Assembly (NCBI GenBank): GCA_037693485.1 | Contig: CM075351.1 | Span: 97,916,001-97,980,000 of the forward strand | DNA: 64,000 bases | Reading direction: 5' to 3' | Source: Kitagawia praeruptora | Taxonomy: Eukaryota; Streptophyta; Magnoliopsida; Apiales; Apiaceae | Translations under genes and position numbers: made by a program | The notes under the pieces: model-generated | The model's input: only the letters and a program-made list of their open reading frames with translations | Databases searched by the model: none | Told to the model about the DNA's origin: nothing | Shown here: positions 12,471-24,104 of the stretch, in pieces | How positions within the stretch are numbered: position 1 is the stretch's first letter | Layout of the letters: every line of letters begins with the position of its first letter

Positions 12471-12485
12471 TTAAGTTTGGGGGTG
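12471..12485 (+). other. Polypurine tract of element 1
   Basis: TTAAGTTTGGGGGTG directly abuts the TGATAAGTGG start of the 3' LTR, the place where plus-strand DNA synthesis would be primed. Confidence 0.85.
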
Positions 12486-14785
12486 TGATAAGTGGATTTT
12501 ATATCCACTTATTATGCGCTAAATGGACCTAAATTGGTGGTTTATCCTTAAGTATGTTGTGTCTTTTAATTAGTTTTATGTTGTTTCAAGTCTTTGTAGT
12601 GCAGAACTCACAGTTTCAGGTATCCTGGCGATAAAAGGTTAAAAGACGGTGGATTTCTGGCTCAGATGGACTGGCTACGAGGAAAAGGAATTATCATAAA
12701 GATGTTCTGAGTGATATATTCTTAAAGCAGGAATCCCGGTTGGAATTGTTATATTTTTTTCTAAGCAAAAGGAGTCCGGTTTTAGATCCTCAAGAGACCG
12801 TAACTTGCATCTGGACGAGCAATGAAGAAATAAGAATTATCACAAAAATATGGAAAGTGATATTTTCTTAAAGCTGGAACCCCGATTGAAATTGATATAT
12901 TTTCTGTTAAGCAAAAGGAGTCCGGTTCCAGACGACCAGAGACCGCAGCTTAGACAATAAGGAATTATTTATATTATTAAATAATTTTATTAATTTAGAA
13001 AATTATATTTATAAATATCTAATAATATTAGATATTTATTTTTATAATTTCTGGATTAAAATAATTATTTATTAATTAAAGATTATAAGCTGTGCGGGGT
13101 AAAAAAGCATTTCTACGGAGCTGATATTAAAAGTCAACTACCGCCAGTTGGGGAGAAGAATTGCAAATTGGCTTTGCAATTGTCTTGGAGAGTTGTTAGA
13201 ATTAGGCAGAAGACTTTTTATACATCTGACTTTGTAAATTGTAGTAGGTGTATGTATGGTTCTATTATAAATAGATGAGAGAAATTAACGAGAGAGGAAT
13301 CAGAGTGAAGCTGAAACAAAAAGCTGAACAAAAATTCTCCCCTAACTCTGTAAAATTTCAGCTATTTCTTTTACAGATATTTTATTTTATACATTTTAAA
13401 TTTCTGCAAACAGTTTTATTTTTATACAATTTAAATTTCTGTAATGTTATTATATTTTAAACACTTTGAATTTCTGTAATTTAATTTTATTTTATACACT
13501 TAAAATTTTCTAAAAAATTATTATAAGAATTAATTTAAGATTTTAAGGGGATTATCAGGAGGGCTCTTCTATTTTATTCGGTCTGTACTGAAGCATATAA
13601 CACAACCAGTCTGTCAGTGATTAATCAGTTCATTCAATTCAACATCACCGCAGCAACTGAGTGAGCCACACGCGGGTGACCTTCTACTGAATTCCAGCGC
13701 GTGCATCACACGCGCGGCAGGTGGAGAGTGTGCGCGTGGTCTTCACGCGCGGGCCAGGTGAGAAAACATTTGTTTCAGCCGACAACGCCAGTAGCTTGTT
13801 GTAAGTAAATTCACTTACTTAATTATTTTGTTTCCTTTTTTACTTTATTAAAGCTGTGTCCTTTTCTTTTACTTTATTAATTTGTTTCGTTATTTTGTTA
13901 ACTCGCTGAGTGCTCCTTTATTATTAGCTCCGTTATTATTAGATGTTATAGGTTCTATTTCTTTTATTTTTTTTTATTTTTCGTAATTTCTTAATTAATT
14001 TATAAAATTTTCTACCATGATTTTATTTAATTCCATAAAGGTGCCTAGTTTAATTATGAACTAAACACTTTCATGGGGTTCTAATGTAATGAATTGTTAA
14101 TGCTCATGTTAATTTGATAGATAATTTGTGTTTACAATTTCTATATAAGATTGCCTTGCATGGTTGTTTTAATTGAATATAGGTGAATAGCTAACATCTA
14201 TTGTACCAAATCTCTAATGATTGCGAAAGTGGATTTAGAGATTTAGGGCTTGCCATGCTAGCATAGGTATGTCGGCTTCTCCGCATTTCGGATTATAGTT
14301 TCGAAAGAACGTTATTCCCCTATGTAGTTAATTGCGGAATTTGTGATTAAATTGATTGTATCACCCATTCACATAGACATATAGTGTATTGGATATAATT
14401 AATGCCCTTATAACTTCTATCTCTTTTGTGGATGTTTATTTGGAATGGTGTGAGTTAATTGAAAGATGGCTCATATTAGTTTCGTGTTCCCGCTAGCATT
14501 CTTAACAATTGTAACACATTAATTCTTGATAGTTAATAGAGCTAAAACATTCATGAAATTAGGACCCCATGCCTCTATCATATTATTTTAAACAAATTAG
14601 CCGTTACTTCATTAGTTAATTGTTATCTACAAATAAGCCATTTTAGTTCGTTCATGCTTCTATAATTAACCAAACATTGTTGAATAGACATATTTACTAA
14701 AATAACCGAGTCTTCGTGGGAACGATCCTTATTTCCCTATATTGCTTTTGGACTGCGTACACTTGCGTAGAGAAAATAGCGAACA
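12486..14785 (+). repeat. 3' LTR of element 1
   Basis: It is 2300 bp, TGATAAGTGG to ATAGCGAACA, followed by the TSD. Compared by eye with the 5' LTR it has about eight to ten differences, several in the T-rich run near 13960-13985. Confidence 0.95.
13266..13273 (+). promoter_or_regulatory. Predicted TATA box in 3' LTR of element 1
   Basis: TATAAATA at the same offset as in the 5' LTR. If active, transcripts would run out into the minus-strand pol of element A, antisense to it. Confidence 0.45.
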
Positions 14786-14790
14786 ATGAG
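14786..14790. repeat. Right target site duplication of element 1 (ATGAG)
   Basis: Matches 3124-3128 exactly. Confidence 0.9.
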
Positions 14791-15950
14791 AGGTATTCCT
14801 TGATTGTGTCTAGGGAGGCTTGGCACTCCGGACCCCACGCGACTTCTTTTTTGTTGCTTGCTCCCTTGAGCAAGTTGAAGAAAGGCAAACATTTTTCTGC
14901 TAGTTTGGAGATAAACCTTCGCAAGGCTGCCAATGACCCGGCTAATTTTTGGATGTCCTTCTGGGTTCGGGGCGGCTGCATGTCTAGGATTGCCTTGATT
15001 TTCTCTGGGTTGGCCTCAATTCCCCTCTGACTGATCATGAAGCCCAAGAATTTTCCTGCTGCCACCCCGAAGGTGCACTTCTCCGGGTTAAGTTTCATTT
15101 GGTTCTTCCTTAGATTTTCAAAACATTCCCTTAGATCCGGGACGTGCTTCTCAACGGTTTTGGACTTGGCGATGATGTCGTCAACATAGGATTCCAAATT
15201 CCGTCCTATTTGGTCCTGGAAGACCTCAACCATGGCTCTTTGATATGTGGCCCCGGCGTTCCGGAGCCCGAAGGGCATGAATTTGAAGGCATACACCGCC
15301 CTATGGGTGATGAAGGCTGTTTTGGCTATGTCTGCAGGGTTCATCTTGATCTGGTTGTATCCGGAGAAGGCGTCCATGAAGCTTAACATTACATGTCCCG
15401 AAGTGGCGTCGATGAGCTGGTCTATGTTGGGTAACGGGTATGGATCCTTGGGACAAGCATCACTGAGGTCGGCGTAATCAACACACATCCTCCATTTTCC
15501 GCTAGGTTTCTTGACTAGAACCACATTGGCCAGCCACTCCGGATATTTGATCTCACAAATTATATCTGCCTTGAGGAGTTTGTCTACCTCTTCGTCTATG
15601 GCCCTTTGTCTTTCCGGGGCAACATTCCTTCTTTTTTGTTTCACCGGTTTTCTCTTGGGGTCAACATCCAGGCTATGCATGGCCAAGGATTCCTGGAGTC
15701 CGGTCATATCCGCCGGGCTCCAGGCGAATACATCAGCATATTCCTGGAGTAGAGACACTAATTCATCTTTAAAGGCTACCTCTAACCCCGCCCCAATCTT
15801 GATTTTTCTTCCAGAGTCTCCGGGTATTAGTTCAACTGTCTCAGTTTCTACTGCGGGCTCGACCTTGGCTTTATTTTTCATCATGGATGATTTTTGGATC
15901 CGGGCCTGGGAGTTTGAAGCCAGGTACCCCCGGGATGTGGAAGTTTCTGC
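14786..15950 (-). pseudogene. pol: Element A pol, reverse transcriptase part
   Basis: On the minus strand this piece continues in frame from the protease segment after a TAG at 15951-15953. RT motifs are intact: KWRMCVDYADLSDACPKDPY, FMDAFSGYNQIKM and the catalytic YVDDI. The connection domain (GFMISQRGIEANPEKIKAIL) follows, and the reading is broken at 14786 where element 1 entered. It resumes at 3128 in frame once the insertion is subtracted. The first ATG that opens an ORF here is at 15884, but in the living element translation would have come through from gag-pro. Confidence 0.9.
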
Positions 15951-16892
15951 CTATTGAGTAGGGATCTCGAGGTTTTCGATAATTTGAACCTCCTTCCCGG
16001 GGTTCTTATGAGTTGAGTTTCTGTGTTTCTTTCTGCTTTGGTTCTTATGATAAGCGGAGGCTTTGCGCTTGTTTTCTGGATCTGTTTCGGCCATGACCAG
16101 GGCTTGGCCGTAGCATCGACTAGCTGTTTCCGTATCACCTTTTACCTCTCCGACCCCGGAGGGTGTGGGAAATTTGAATTTAAGGTGTGGGGTCGAGGTT
16201 ACGGCTTGGAGCTTAGTCAGGGCTGGGCGCCCCAGGATCACATTGTAGGAGGAAGGACTGTTTATTACATAGAACTTGATCATGTGGGTTATCTGCTTCG
16301 GGGTGGTGCCAAATTGGACAGGCAAGTAAAGGGTTCCTTGGATGGGGACCAAGTTGTGGCCGAAGCCGTACAGTGGGTCTTCCCGGCACTCATTCATTCT
16401 GATGCTTCCGAGTTGCATTCTGTCCATGGTATGCTTGAATAGCATGTTGACGGAGGAGCCATTGTCAACAAGGATTCTCTTTACCTCGTTTTCGGCGATG
16501 TCCAGGGTCACTACTAGGGCCTCATTGTGGTTAGGATCTACTCCTTCAAAGTCAACATTACTGAATGATATGATTTGCTCCGGGGCCGAGTCTATCATCA
16601 TCACCTCATCTCCGGAGTCTGGACTCCTTGGCGGGGAAGTGGAACCTCCCAAGACTACATGTACCACGTTCTTCGTTTTTTGGGCTCCATGCCCTTCTCC
16701 TCTTTCTGCTATTTTCCGGGCTATGTATTGGCCCATGTTCCCTTTCTTGACCTGGTCCTCGATGAAGAACTTAAGGGAGACGCAGCTTTCTGTCTCGTGC
16801 CCGTGTGTTGCGTGATAGTCGCAGTGTTTGTCCCGGGGCCTATTCTCCGGGGCTGATACCAAGGGTTTGGGAGGATAAAAGAAGGGTTTGTT
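15951..16892 (-). pseudogene. pro: Element A zinc knuckle and aspartic protease segment
   Basis: Lies between two in-frame TAG codons (16893-16895 upstream, 15951-15953 downstream). The zinc-binding motif CDYHATHGHETESC (CX2HX4HX4C) ends the nucleocapsid part, and the protease follows with LVDNGSSVNMLF and NVILGRPAL. The frame is shared with gag and with RT, so these stops look like single nonsense changes in one polyprotein. Some Tat elements (Ogre) separate pro and RT by an intron or stop, so the downstream TAG could instead be part of the normal expression strategy. Confidence 0.85.
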
Positions 16893-18088
16893 CTAGACCT
16901 CTTTTAGTATATCGGCCCGTGGCCGGTTCAAAGGTGTCCATTCTGGTTCCGGCCTTGGTTCGGCTCTCCCTGGTCTCGGGGGCCTGGCTTCGAATTTGGC
17001 CCTGGAGGGGTGGTCCTTGTCCGGGACTGTCAGTTGATGACTTGGGATGTAGTTATACTGTTTGTTGGGCTTAAATTTCTTGTCTGGTTGGTGGTCGCTT
17101 CTGGAGCGATCATCTTTGTTTCTCCCCGAGGAGGTGCCTTTCCGGGTCATCCTCATTGCATGTAAGATGTCAGTTTCTTTGATGAACTTGGCGGCCATGG
17201 AATAGGCCGCGGCCAGGCTTTGGAGTTCTTTGTTCACCAATTCTATTACATAGCGCTCGCTACGCTCCGGGTCTAGGTTCTTCCGGAATATGCTCAAGGC
17301 TTCTCTTTCATCCAGGTTCGTGACTTGGTTTATGGCTTCTTGGAATCGTTTCATAAAAGCTGAAAGTGTTTCGTTGTCATCTTGCCTGATTGTTTCAAGG
17401 TGGCACATGTGATACTCCGGGGTTTTGTTGGCTAGAAACCTCCGAAGGAAGGCCTCCCTGAACTCCTTCCAGCTGTGTATGCTCCGGGATGGGATTCGGC
17501 TAAACCACCTCTGGGCTGCCCCCTTCAGCGTGGAAGCGAAGAACCTACACTTGGTTAGGTCGTTGTAGAAATATATCATTGCTATTTGTTCAAAGTAGTT
17601 GAGATGTTCTTCTGGGTCTTCTAACCCATTAAAGGAGTCGAAGTTGTAATGTTTGAGGTTCTTTTGCCGGGGTATGGCTTCAAGAGAATGGCTGAAGGGG
17701 GTGAGTGTGTCTTGGATCTCGAATCCGGAATCATTATTGACTTTTCTTTGTAACTCATGGATCATTTGTACCAGGTTATTCGGATGTTCTTCATCATCCG
17801 AGACCATCACCGGGCTTAATTCTCTCCGGGTTCTTTTGGATTTGGACTTTCTTATTCTTTCCTCCTCTTGGAGCCTCTTTTGGACTCTAAGTTCCAACTT
17901 ATCCTGTTCTTCCTGCCTTATTCTTTCCCGAAGCCTTTCCATCCGTTTTAGCTCGTCAACCTCATCATCTCTGACTTTACTCTGGACATGATTGTCCATT
18001 TTGTTTCTTTTGCCCTGGTCCCCGAGGCGATCGAAGACCGAGGCTCGAGAGTGGTGGGAGTAGGCTGATCCTTCGGAGTTTTCCGCCT
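16893..18088 (-). pseudogene. gag: Element A gag, main part
   Basis: On the minus strand the frame enters at 18088, where element B was inserted, and runs to TAG at 16893-16895. It has a charged, coiled-coil-like N-terminal stretch rich in Arg and Glu, then the retrotransposon gag domain (about residues 100-240 counted from 17999) with GAAQRWFSRIPSRSIHSWKE and FLRRF. A basic, Pro/Arg-rich tail follows. The ATG at 17999 is internal: the true N-terminus lies across element B at 27692. Confidence 0.85.
18084..18088. repeat. Left target site duplication of element B (CGCCT)
   Basis: CGCCT precedes TGTTGTGGAATG and recurs at 27408-27412 after the right LTR. Confidence 0.9.
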
Positions 18089-18700
18089 TGTTGTGGAATG
18101 AAAACTAGGTTATGAATAGTGCGGCTAGGGTTTGTGTGTATTCAATGCAAAGGGGTTGGTGAGCTTCGAGCTTTAATGGCTGTTTCCGTGTTCGAGATTG
18201 ATCAGTCCTCACAGAGTGCCTACGTATCTCGTTATTGAGAATCAAGCCAAGACGTAGTTCTAGGTGATGGTGCTCTCGAGGCTATGGCGGCGAGAGCTCA
18301 CCTAGGACGCAGTGGCTTGTATGTCCTTATTCGAGGATTGAGCCAAAACGTAGTTCTGAGAATGAGGGGTCAGACCCTTATATAGGCTAAGAAGCCCTAG
18401 AATCGTAGTAGGGCTAGGTGACTTGGTGGGCAAGTCACCGCCTTGAGGAAGGTTCTAGATCCTATTTGATAGGAGTCAGCTTCCATATTGAATTTGGTGC
18501 CTTGTAGGCTAAGTCTGGTAGGAGTAATATCCTTATCTGACTCTTATTGCTGAGCTGATTATTACCCTTAATATTAATTACGAAATTAATATCATAAATA
18601 GGATTTGGGCCCATATGGTGGGCCCCACGCTTGGACCATTCTAGGTCTAATTAATGCCACATTAAATGTGTCTTTTAGGGCTTACTTTTAGCCCAAATCA
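18089..18700 (-). repeat. 3' LTR of element B
   Basis: Starts TGTTGTGGAATG and ends GCCCAAATCA in plus orientation. Matches 26797-27407 with few differences. Confidence 0.93.
18377..18384 (-). promoter_or_regulatory. Predicted TATA box in 3' LTR of element B
   Basis: TATATAAG on the minus strand, conserved in the other LTR at 27084-27091. Motif only. Confidence 0.4.
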
Positions 18701-18718
18701 TTTGCCCCCCAACTTCTA
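18701..18718 (-). other. Polypurine tract of element B
   Basis: On the minus strand a purine-rich run, AGTTGGGGGGCAAA, abuts the TGATTTGGGC start of the 3' LTR. Confidence 0.75.
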
Positions 18719-18829
18719 GGAAAACTGATCAGGTTTTCCTTGAAGTTACAACGGCCTTATTCGAGACTTGGGTTAGGGTTCATTGCTCGTACGCGAGTAT
18801 TTTCAACAATATCATCTTAATGTAAAGCG

Positions 18830-19175
18830 TGGAGCGACCGACGCATTTAAGACGATGTTAAATGGAACTAGACAGCGCTAATCAGCCTTAAACAACGTTT
18901 AAACAGTGTTAAACAATGTTAAATGGCATAAAACGGCACTAAACGGCGCTAAACGACGCTAAACGGCGCTAATCAGCCTTAAACAACATTCAAACGGTGT
19001 TAAACGACGTTAAATGGCATAAAACGGCACTAAACGGTGCTAAACGACGCTAATAGTGCTAACGGCACTAACAGTACTAACGACACTAACAGTGCTATCA
19101 ATACTAACAGTGCTAACGACACTAACGGTGCTAACGGCACTAACAGTGCTAACGACACTAACAGTGCTAAACGAC
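18830..19175. repeat. Minisatellite of CTAACGGCN-type units in 3' region of element B
   Basis: Between 18878 and about 19045 a block of about 95 bp is duplicated (starting AATCAGCCTTAAACAAC). From about 19050 to 19172 a 9-bp unit (CTAACAGTG / CTAACGACA) repeats in tandem, often as 18-bp pairs. The apparent ORFs here only translate the 9-bp repeat as Ser-Thr-Val runs. Confidence 0.85.
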
Positions 19176-19339
19176 GATCGGCTGACATTTTCTAAAAATG
19201 TTGAATCATCATTGTCATGTTCAAACCTCACTAAAGTGATTCAGAACATTGAATTTTCAAGGTTGATGGACCATCAGCATCCACTTCCAGTTGGCTAAGG
19301 CCCTCAAAAAATGAAGTGGTCAGCCAAGGATGGTCCAAT

Positions 19340-19665
19340 ACTATAGAAAATTCAATTAGCTTCGCGTGGACTGTAAGATCGTCCAAATCTGATATCCGGA
19401 GCTCAAGATATGGCTCAAACAGCGTTGAAGGATCGGATTGAGTTCCCGGTCGGCCTAAGGGCTCCAAAATGGCTCGGTCGGCCAGTTACCCAGTCGGCCA
19501 AGGGTCTCCAAGACTGTAGAAAATTCAGAGAGCTTCACGTGGACAGTAAGATCATCCAAATCTGACATCCGGAGCTCAAGATATGGCCCAAAAAGGGTCG
19601 GATTGAGTTCCCGGTCGGCCTAAGGGCTCCAAAATGGCTCGGTCAGCCAACCATCGGTCGGCAAA
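19340..19665. repeat. Direct duplication of about 165 bp in 3' region of element B
   Basis: The block containing ATCCGGAGCTCAAGATATGG and TTCCCGGTCGGCCTAAGG occurs twice, at about 19340-19490 and 19508-19640, with several substitutions. GTCGGCC motifs continue downstream to about 20065, with a 32-bp direct repeat at 19700-19780 and T runs at 19808-19830 and 19903-19922. Confidence 0.7.
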
Positions 19666-20214
19666 CCCATTTTCATATTCTTGTCGGACCCCGGGTTGCC
19701 GAAACATATCCATACCCCTGACTGATCCGAGTCGGCCGAAAATACCCATACCCCTGACTGATCCGGGTCGGCCGAAAATACCCGTGGTCTTGATGAACCC
19801 CGGTCGGCCGAATTTTTTTTTTTTTTTTTGTGATATCGACGATCGATGTCGGTCGGCCGGAGGGCCTCCGGTGAGCCAGTCGGCCGGGACCTCGGTAGGC
19901 CGAATTTTTTTTTTTTTTTTTTCGAACCCTTACCGACCATCGACGTCGGTCGGCCGACGTGTGCACGGAAGGCCAGTCGGCTGGGACACCGGTCGGCCGG
20001 TTCAATATCCATGCTGGCGGTCGAAGTCGGTCGGTTGGAAGGCTTCCCGGAGGGCCGGTCCGCCGGGACTTCGGTCAGCTACAAAGTTTTTTGCTCCGCT
20101 TCTTTGTTACAGTGGTTGGCTCGATCTCTATCAGTGATTTTGATCTTCACATACCGACATCAACCATCGACATGGAACCGACTTGGTCACTATTAGTGAT
20201 TTTCAATTTTTGCA

Positions 20215-20745
20215 TATCGGCTTCGACCATCGATTTGGAATCAATGTTTGGCCATTCATGGCTAGAGTTACTTACTTTCGCATACCGATATCGATCATCG
20301 ATATGGAATCAATGTTGGCCATTCATGGCTAGATTTACTTACTTTCGCATACCGATATCGATCATCGATATGGAATCAATGTTGGCCATTCATGGCTAGA
20401 GTTACCTATTTTCGCATATCGATATCGATCATCGATATGGAATCAATGTTGGCCATTCATGGCTAGAGTTACTTATTTTCGCATATCGATATCGATCATC
20501 GATATGGAATCAATGTTGGCCATTCATGGCTAGAGTTACTTATTTTCGCATACCGATATCGATCATCGATATGGAATCAATGTTGGCCATTCATGGCTAG
20601 AGTTACTTATTTTCGCATACCGATATCGATCATCGATATAGAATCAATGTTGGCCCTTCATGGCTAGAGTTACTTATTTTCGCATACCGATATCGATCAT
20701 CGATATGGAATCAATGTTGGCCCATCATGGCTAGATTTTCGCATA
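20215..20745. repeat. Tandem array of about eight 67-bp units in element B
   Basis: The GGCC of TTGGCCATTCATGGCTAG recurs at about 20250, 20317, 20384, 20451, 20518, 20585, 20652 and 20719, a strict 67-bp period. Each unit contains the near-palindrome CGATATCGATCATCGATAT. Copies are very similar, so the array expanded recently or is being homogenised. Confidence 0.9.
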
Positions 20746-21564
20746 CCGACATCGATCATCAATATGGAATCTTAACATCAATATCGACTTTCACTACTTG
20801 AAAATCAATAACTTGGTCATTCATGACTTTTATTTAAGGCTTCCCCTAATTTCTTGATTAGATTCAATCTCCTTTTAAGAGTTTCATGCTTGCCTGATCT
20901 TAAATGGAAATTACTTCAAATATTTCAATCACCATGTTGGAATGTTAATTCAATGGCTCATTCTTGAACTATTATTGAATTTCTTGATCCAAGGTTGGCT
21001 TTAGTAGCTTTGTTGGCCTTCAATGGCTTTAGCTTAGCTTTCATACTCGAAACGACGTCGGGATCGACTTTCGACATCGAAACGATGTCGGGACTCTCGA
21101 CATCGAAACGAAGACCGGTCGGCTGAAGCTTCCCGGGTGCCCCGATCGGCGGCCTCCGGTCTGCTGAGCCCCGGTTTTTAAACCTCAACGTCAGTATTCG
21201 AAGTCGATGACCAAACATACATCCTTCAATTCAAATTGGCTTTCGTGACCTTCTGGGCCTTAACTCGCTTGTTGAATCCTTGGTTTTAAACCTTGAATCC
21301 GTTCATGGTTGTTGGTTATCATCAACCCTTAACTCTTATTCTAAGATGTAAAAATGATGAAGTCCCTTATGTTCTTGCCCCCTTGCTACATATGGTGGAG
21401 GTCTTGCTTCTCGGTTGATCGTTCAAGCAGTTTCTTTGCCATTCAGCACTTGACTTCAAGTCTGGTGTGCCTTAGCTGGTTGTCAACCCTTTATCTTGAT
21501 TCTAGATTTCCAACCTTGCTTTGGTTTGAATTCGATTGACGGCTCTTGATTCAAGTCTTTAAAC
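20746..21564. other. Unassigned part of element B 3' region
   Basis: Low-complexity plus unique sequence with a few more CGACATCGAAACGA repeats near 21040-21110. No ORF or motif with a recognisable function. Confidence 0.5.
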
Positions 21565-23640
21565 TCAAATGACAAACTCGATTGGAGGCAGAAAACCTTT
21601 TTGGCCGTCTAGACTAAACTTTTGTGTCGGGATTTGAGATTCAACTCTCATTAACAGTTTCTGTGCCTTCAAAGCATTATCAGGGAGCCAACCAGCCTCA
21701 AGATGAGCTTTGATGGGATCTATCCAACAACCCCCTATATCAATTGGTGCCACCAACCAGTTAATGGTCGGGACCTTCAAGACCTGGAAGTAAACATTCC
21801 CTGCATAATTCTCAATCTCAGAGGAAGCAAACTTAGAGAGGGCATCGGCCTTAACGTTTTCTTCCCTTGGAATGTGCTCCACATAGCACTCCTCAAATTT
21901 GGTCATAACACCCTTCACAATTCTTAGATATTTTGCCTTGGCTTCAAACTCGCCATTCACTTGTGATACTACAAGCCTTGAGTCTCCACAGACCTTGAGG
22001 TTCTTGACCCTCATGATTCTTGCCAAGCCTAAGCCAGCTATCAATGCCTCATATTCAGCTTCATTGTTGGTAGTAGGAAAGCCCAACTTCAAAGCATATT
22101 CAACTATGAACCCATCGGGGCTTTGCAACACTAAACTTGCGCCACTAGATTTTGTTTTTGATGCTCCATCAAAATAGAGCACCCAATACTCCTTCTGATC
22201 AGGTACAAGTTCTTCATCCTTATCTCCACTCTCAGGGGTGGTTACTATCTCCTGTCCCCCGACTTCTTGGTTGCTAATGGTACATTCAACCACGAAGTCA
22301 GCCAATGCTTGAGCCTTGATGGCTGTTCGAGGCTTATACGTGACGTCAAACTCTCCAAGTTCGATTGCCCATTTAATCAATCTTCCACTCGCTTTTGGGC
22401 TGTGCAATATGTTCCTCAATTGCTGGTCCGTCAGGACTTTGATTTTGTGTGACTGAAAATATGGTCGTAGCTTTCTTGAAGCTGTTATCAATGCCAAAGC
22501 AAATTTCTCGATTGATGAGTAATTTAACTCGGCTCCGTGGAGCACCTTGCTTACATAGTAGATAGGCCTCTGAACCTTGTTCTCTTCTTTAATGAGGACG
22601 GCACTCAATGCTTGTTCAAACACTGCTAGAAACATATAATGAGTCTCTCCGGGACTTGGCTTGGCCAACAACGGGGCTTCGGCCATGTACTTCTTCAACT
22701 GTTCAAAGGCCTCTTGGCTTTTATCAGTCCATTCAAGATTTTTCACCTTCTTCAATGCTTGAAAGAAAGGTAAGCATGTATCACCAGACTTGGAGATAAA
22801 TCTCCCTAGAGCGACCATTCTACCAGTTAACTTCTGTACATCCCTCACAGAACGGGGTGGTTCCATGTCTAAGATTGCTTTGATCTTGTCAGGATTGGCC
22901 TCTATGCCTCTTTTCGAAACCATCAGTCCCAAAAATTTTCCTGATCCAACTCCAAAGGCACACTTGGCTGGATTCAACATCATCTTGTGGTGCCTCAGCA
23001 CTTCGAATGCCTCTCTGAGGTGTTTAATGTGGTCTGCCTTACACAGACTCTTGACTAACATGTCATCAACATAGACCTCCATGGTTTTTCCAATCAGATG
23101 GGCGAATATCTTATTCACCAGTCGTTGGTAAGTAGCTCCTGCATTCTTTAGACCAAAAGCCATAACAAGATAGCAGAAAACACCAAAGTCAGTTATGAAA
23201 GATACCTTAGGGATGTCCTCCTTATGCATCTTAATCTGATTGTAGCCGCTGAAACCATCCATGAAGCTCAAAATCTCATGTCCAGCTGTGGCATCTATCA
23301 ACATGTCAATCCTTGGCAGGGGAAAACAATCCTTCGGACATGCATCATTCAAATCAGTGAAGTCTATACACATCCTCCACTTCCCATTCGCTTTCTTGAC
23401 CATCACAGGGTTTGCTAACCATTCAGGAAACTGAATCTCTTCAATAAACTCAGCCTCTAAGAGCTTGTCAACTTCTTGCTTAATGGCATCTTGCCCTTGA
23501 GGAGCAAAATTTCTCTTCTTCTATTTTATTGTCTTCCTTTCAGGATCGACATTCAACACGAAGGGTTATAAATTGGGGATCAATCCCTGGCATGTCAGCC
23601 GTTGTCCAAGCAAATACATCATTGTTCTCTATTGGTCTTC
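21565..23640 (-). pseudogene. pol: Element B pol: RT, RNase H and archaeal-type RNase H, no integrase
   Basis: The open part reads 613 codons from 23406 to 21565. RT is complete from KWRMCIDFTDLNDACPKD through FMDGFSGYNQIKM to the catalytic YVDDM. RNase H follows, then an archaeal-type RNase H with YFDGAS and CGDSRLVVSQ. Reading stops about 80 residues after that domain, where other Tat elements continue into integrase; no HHCC finger or DDE core is present anywhere in element B. Upstream of 23406 the RT N-terminus is recognisable to about 23640 (DVFAWTTADMPGI), but is broken by a TAG near 23522 and a frameshift near 23565. Confidence 0.88.
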
Positions 23641-24104
23641 ATCCTTGAATTCTCAAGCCAGGTACTTAAGACATATTGAAGAGTAGCTAGTTCTTAACAT
23701 TCTCGGCCTTTCGTGGCTTTGACTATTGCATGTGGCTTTTATCTTCTTGCCTTTTATCCAGGGTCCTTTACAGACTTAAACTCTTACTTGGTCGCGTTGT
23801 AACCTAACTCTTGACCCTTCGGGATCTTCACTTATGCATTGTTTTGTTTTCCATTCGTGTATTCTTTTATTTTTGGTACTTGGTCATCCTTGACTTGCAC
23901 TCATCGGGTGCTCGGCACATAAATAAAATCACGCAATCAATGAATGGAAATCAAATTTGCATTAATAACTTGAAATGGGTTCAACCCTTACATAGAGTAC
24001 TACTGTCCTACTCGGAGCAACATGCTCTTCAATGGTTTCAATGAACCTTATTTCTACTTCTACTAGATAAATATGAAGCTAAGTTCTACTAGGATAACTT
24101 GAGC
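23641..24104. other. Unassigned spacer inside element B
   Basis: Lies between the broken start of RT and the duplicated linker piece. T-rich, no recognised coding content. Probably filler left by the internal rearrangement. Confidence 0.5.

Larger units (their letters stand above)
3129..14785 (+). mobile_element. Element 1: full-length Athila-lineage Ty3/gypsy retrotransposon
   Basis: It has two LTRs of 2292 and 2300 bp, a tRNA-Asp type PBS, gag, pol, a 1.5-kb non-coding 3' region, a PPT and a 5-bp TSD. The gag core (LRLFPFSLRDKAKGWLHSLP), the FMxDF-type RT box and the PPT TTAAGTTTGGGGGTG are typical of Athila. By eye the LTRs differ at about eight to ten places over 2.3 kb, so insertion was recent. 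Yet gag-pol carries a frameshift, an RT active-site change and a nonsense codon, so this copy could not have supplied its own proteins in its present form. Confidence 0.95.

Noticed and set aside
19040..19231. Ser/Thr/Val-repeat protein
   Set aside because: It is only the translation of a 9-bp tandem repeat.
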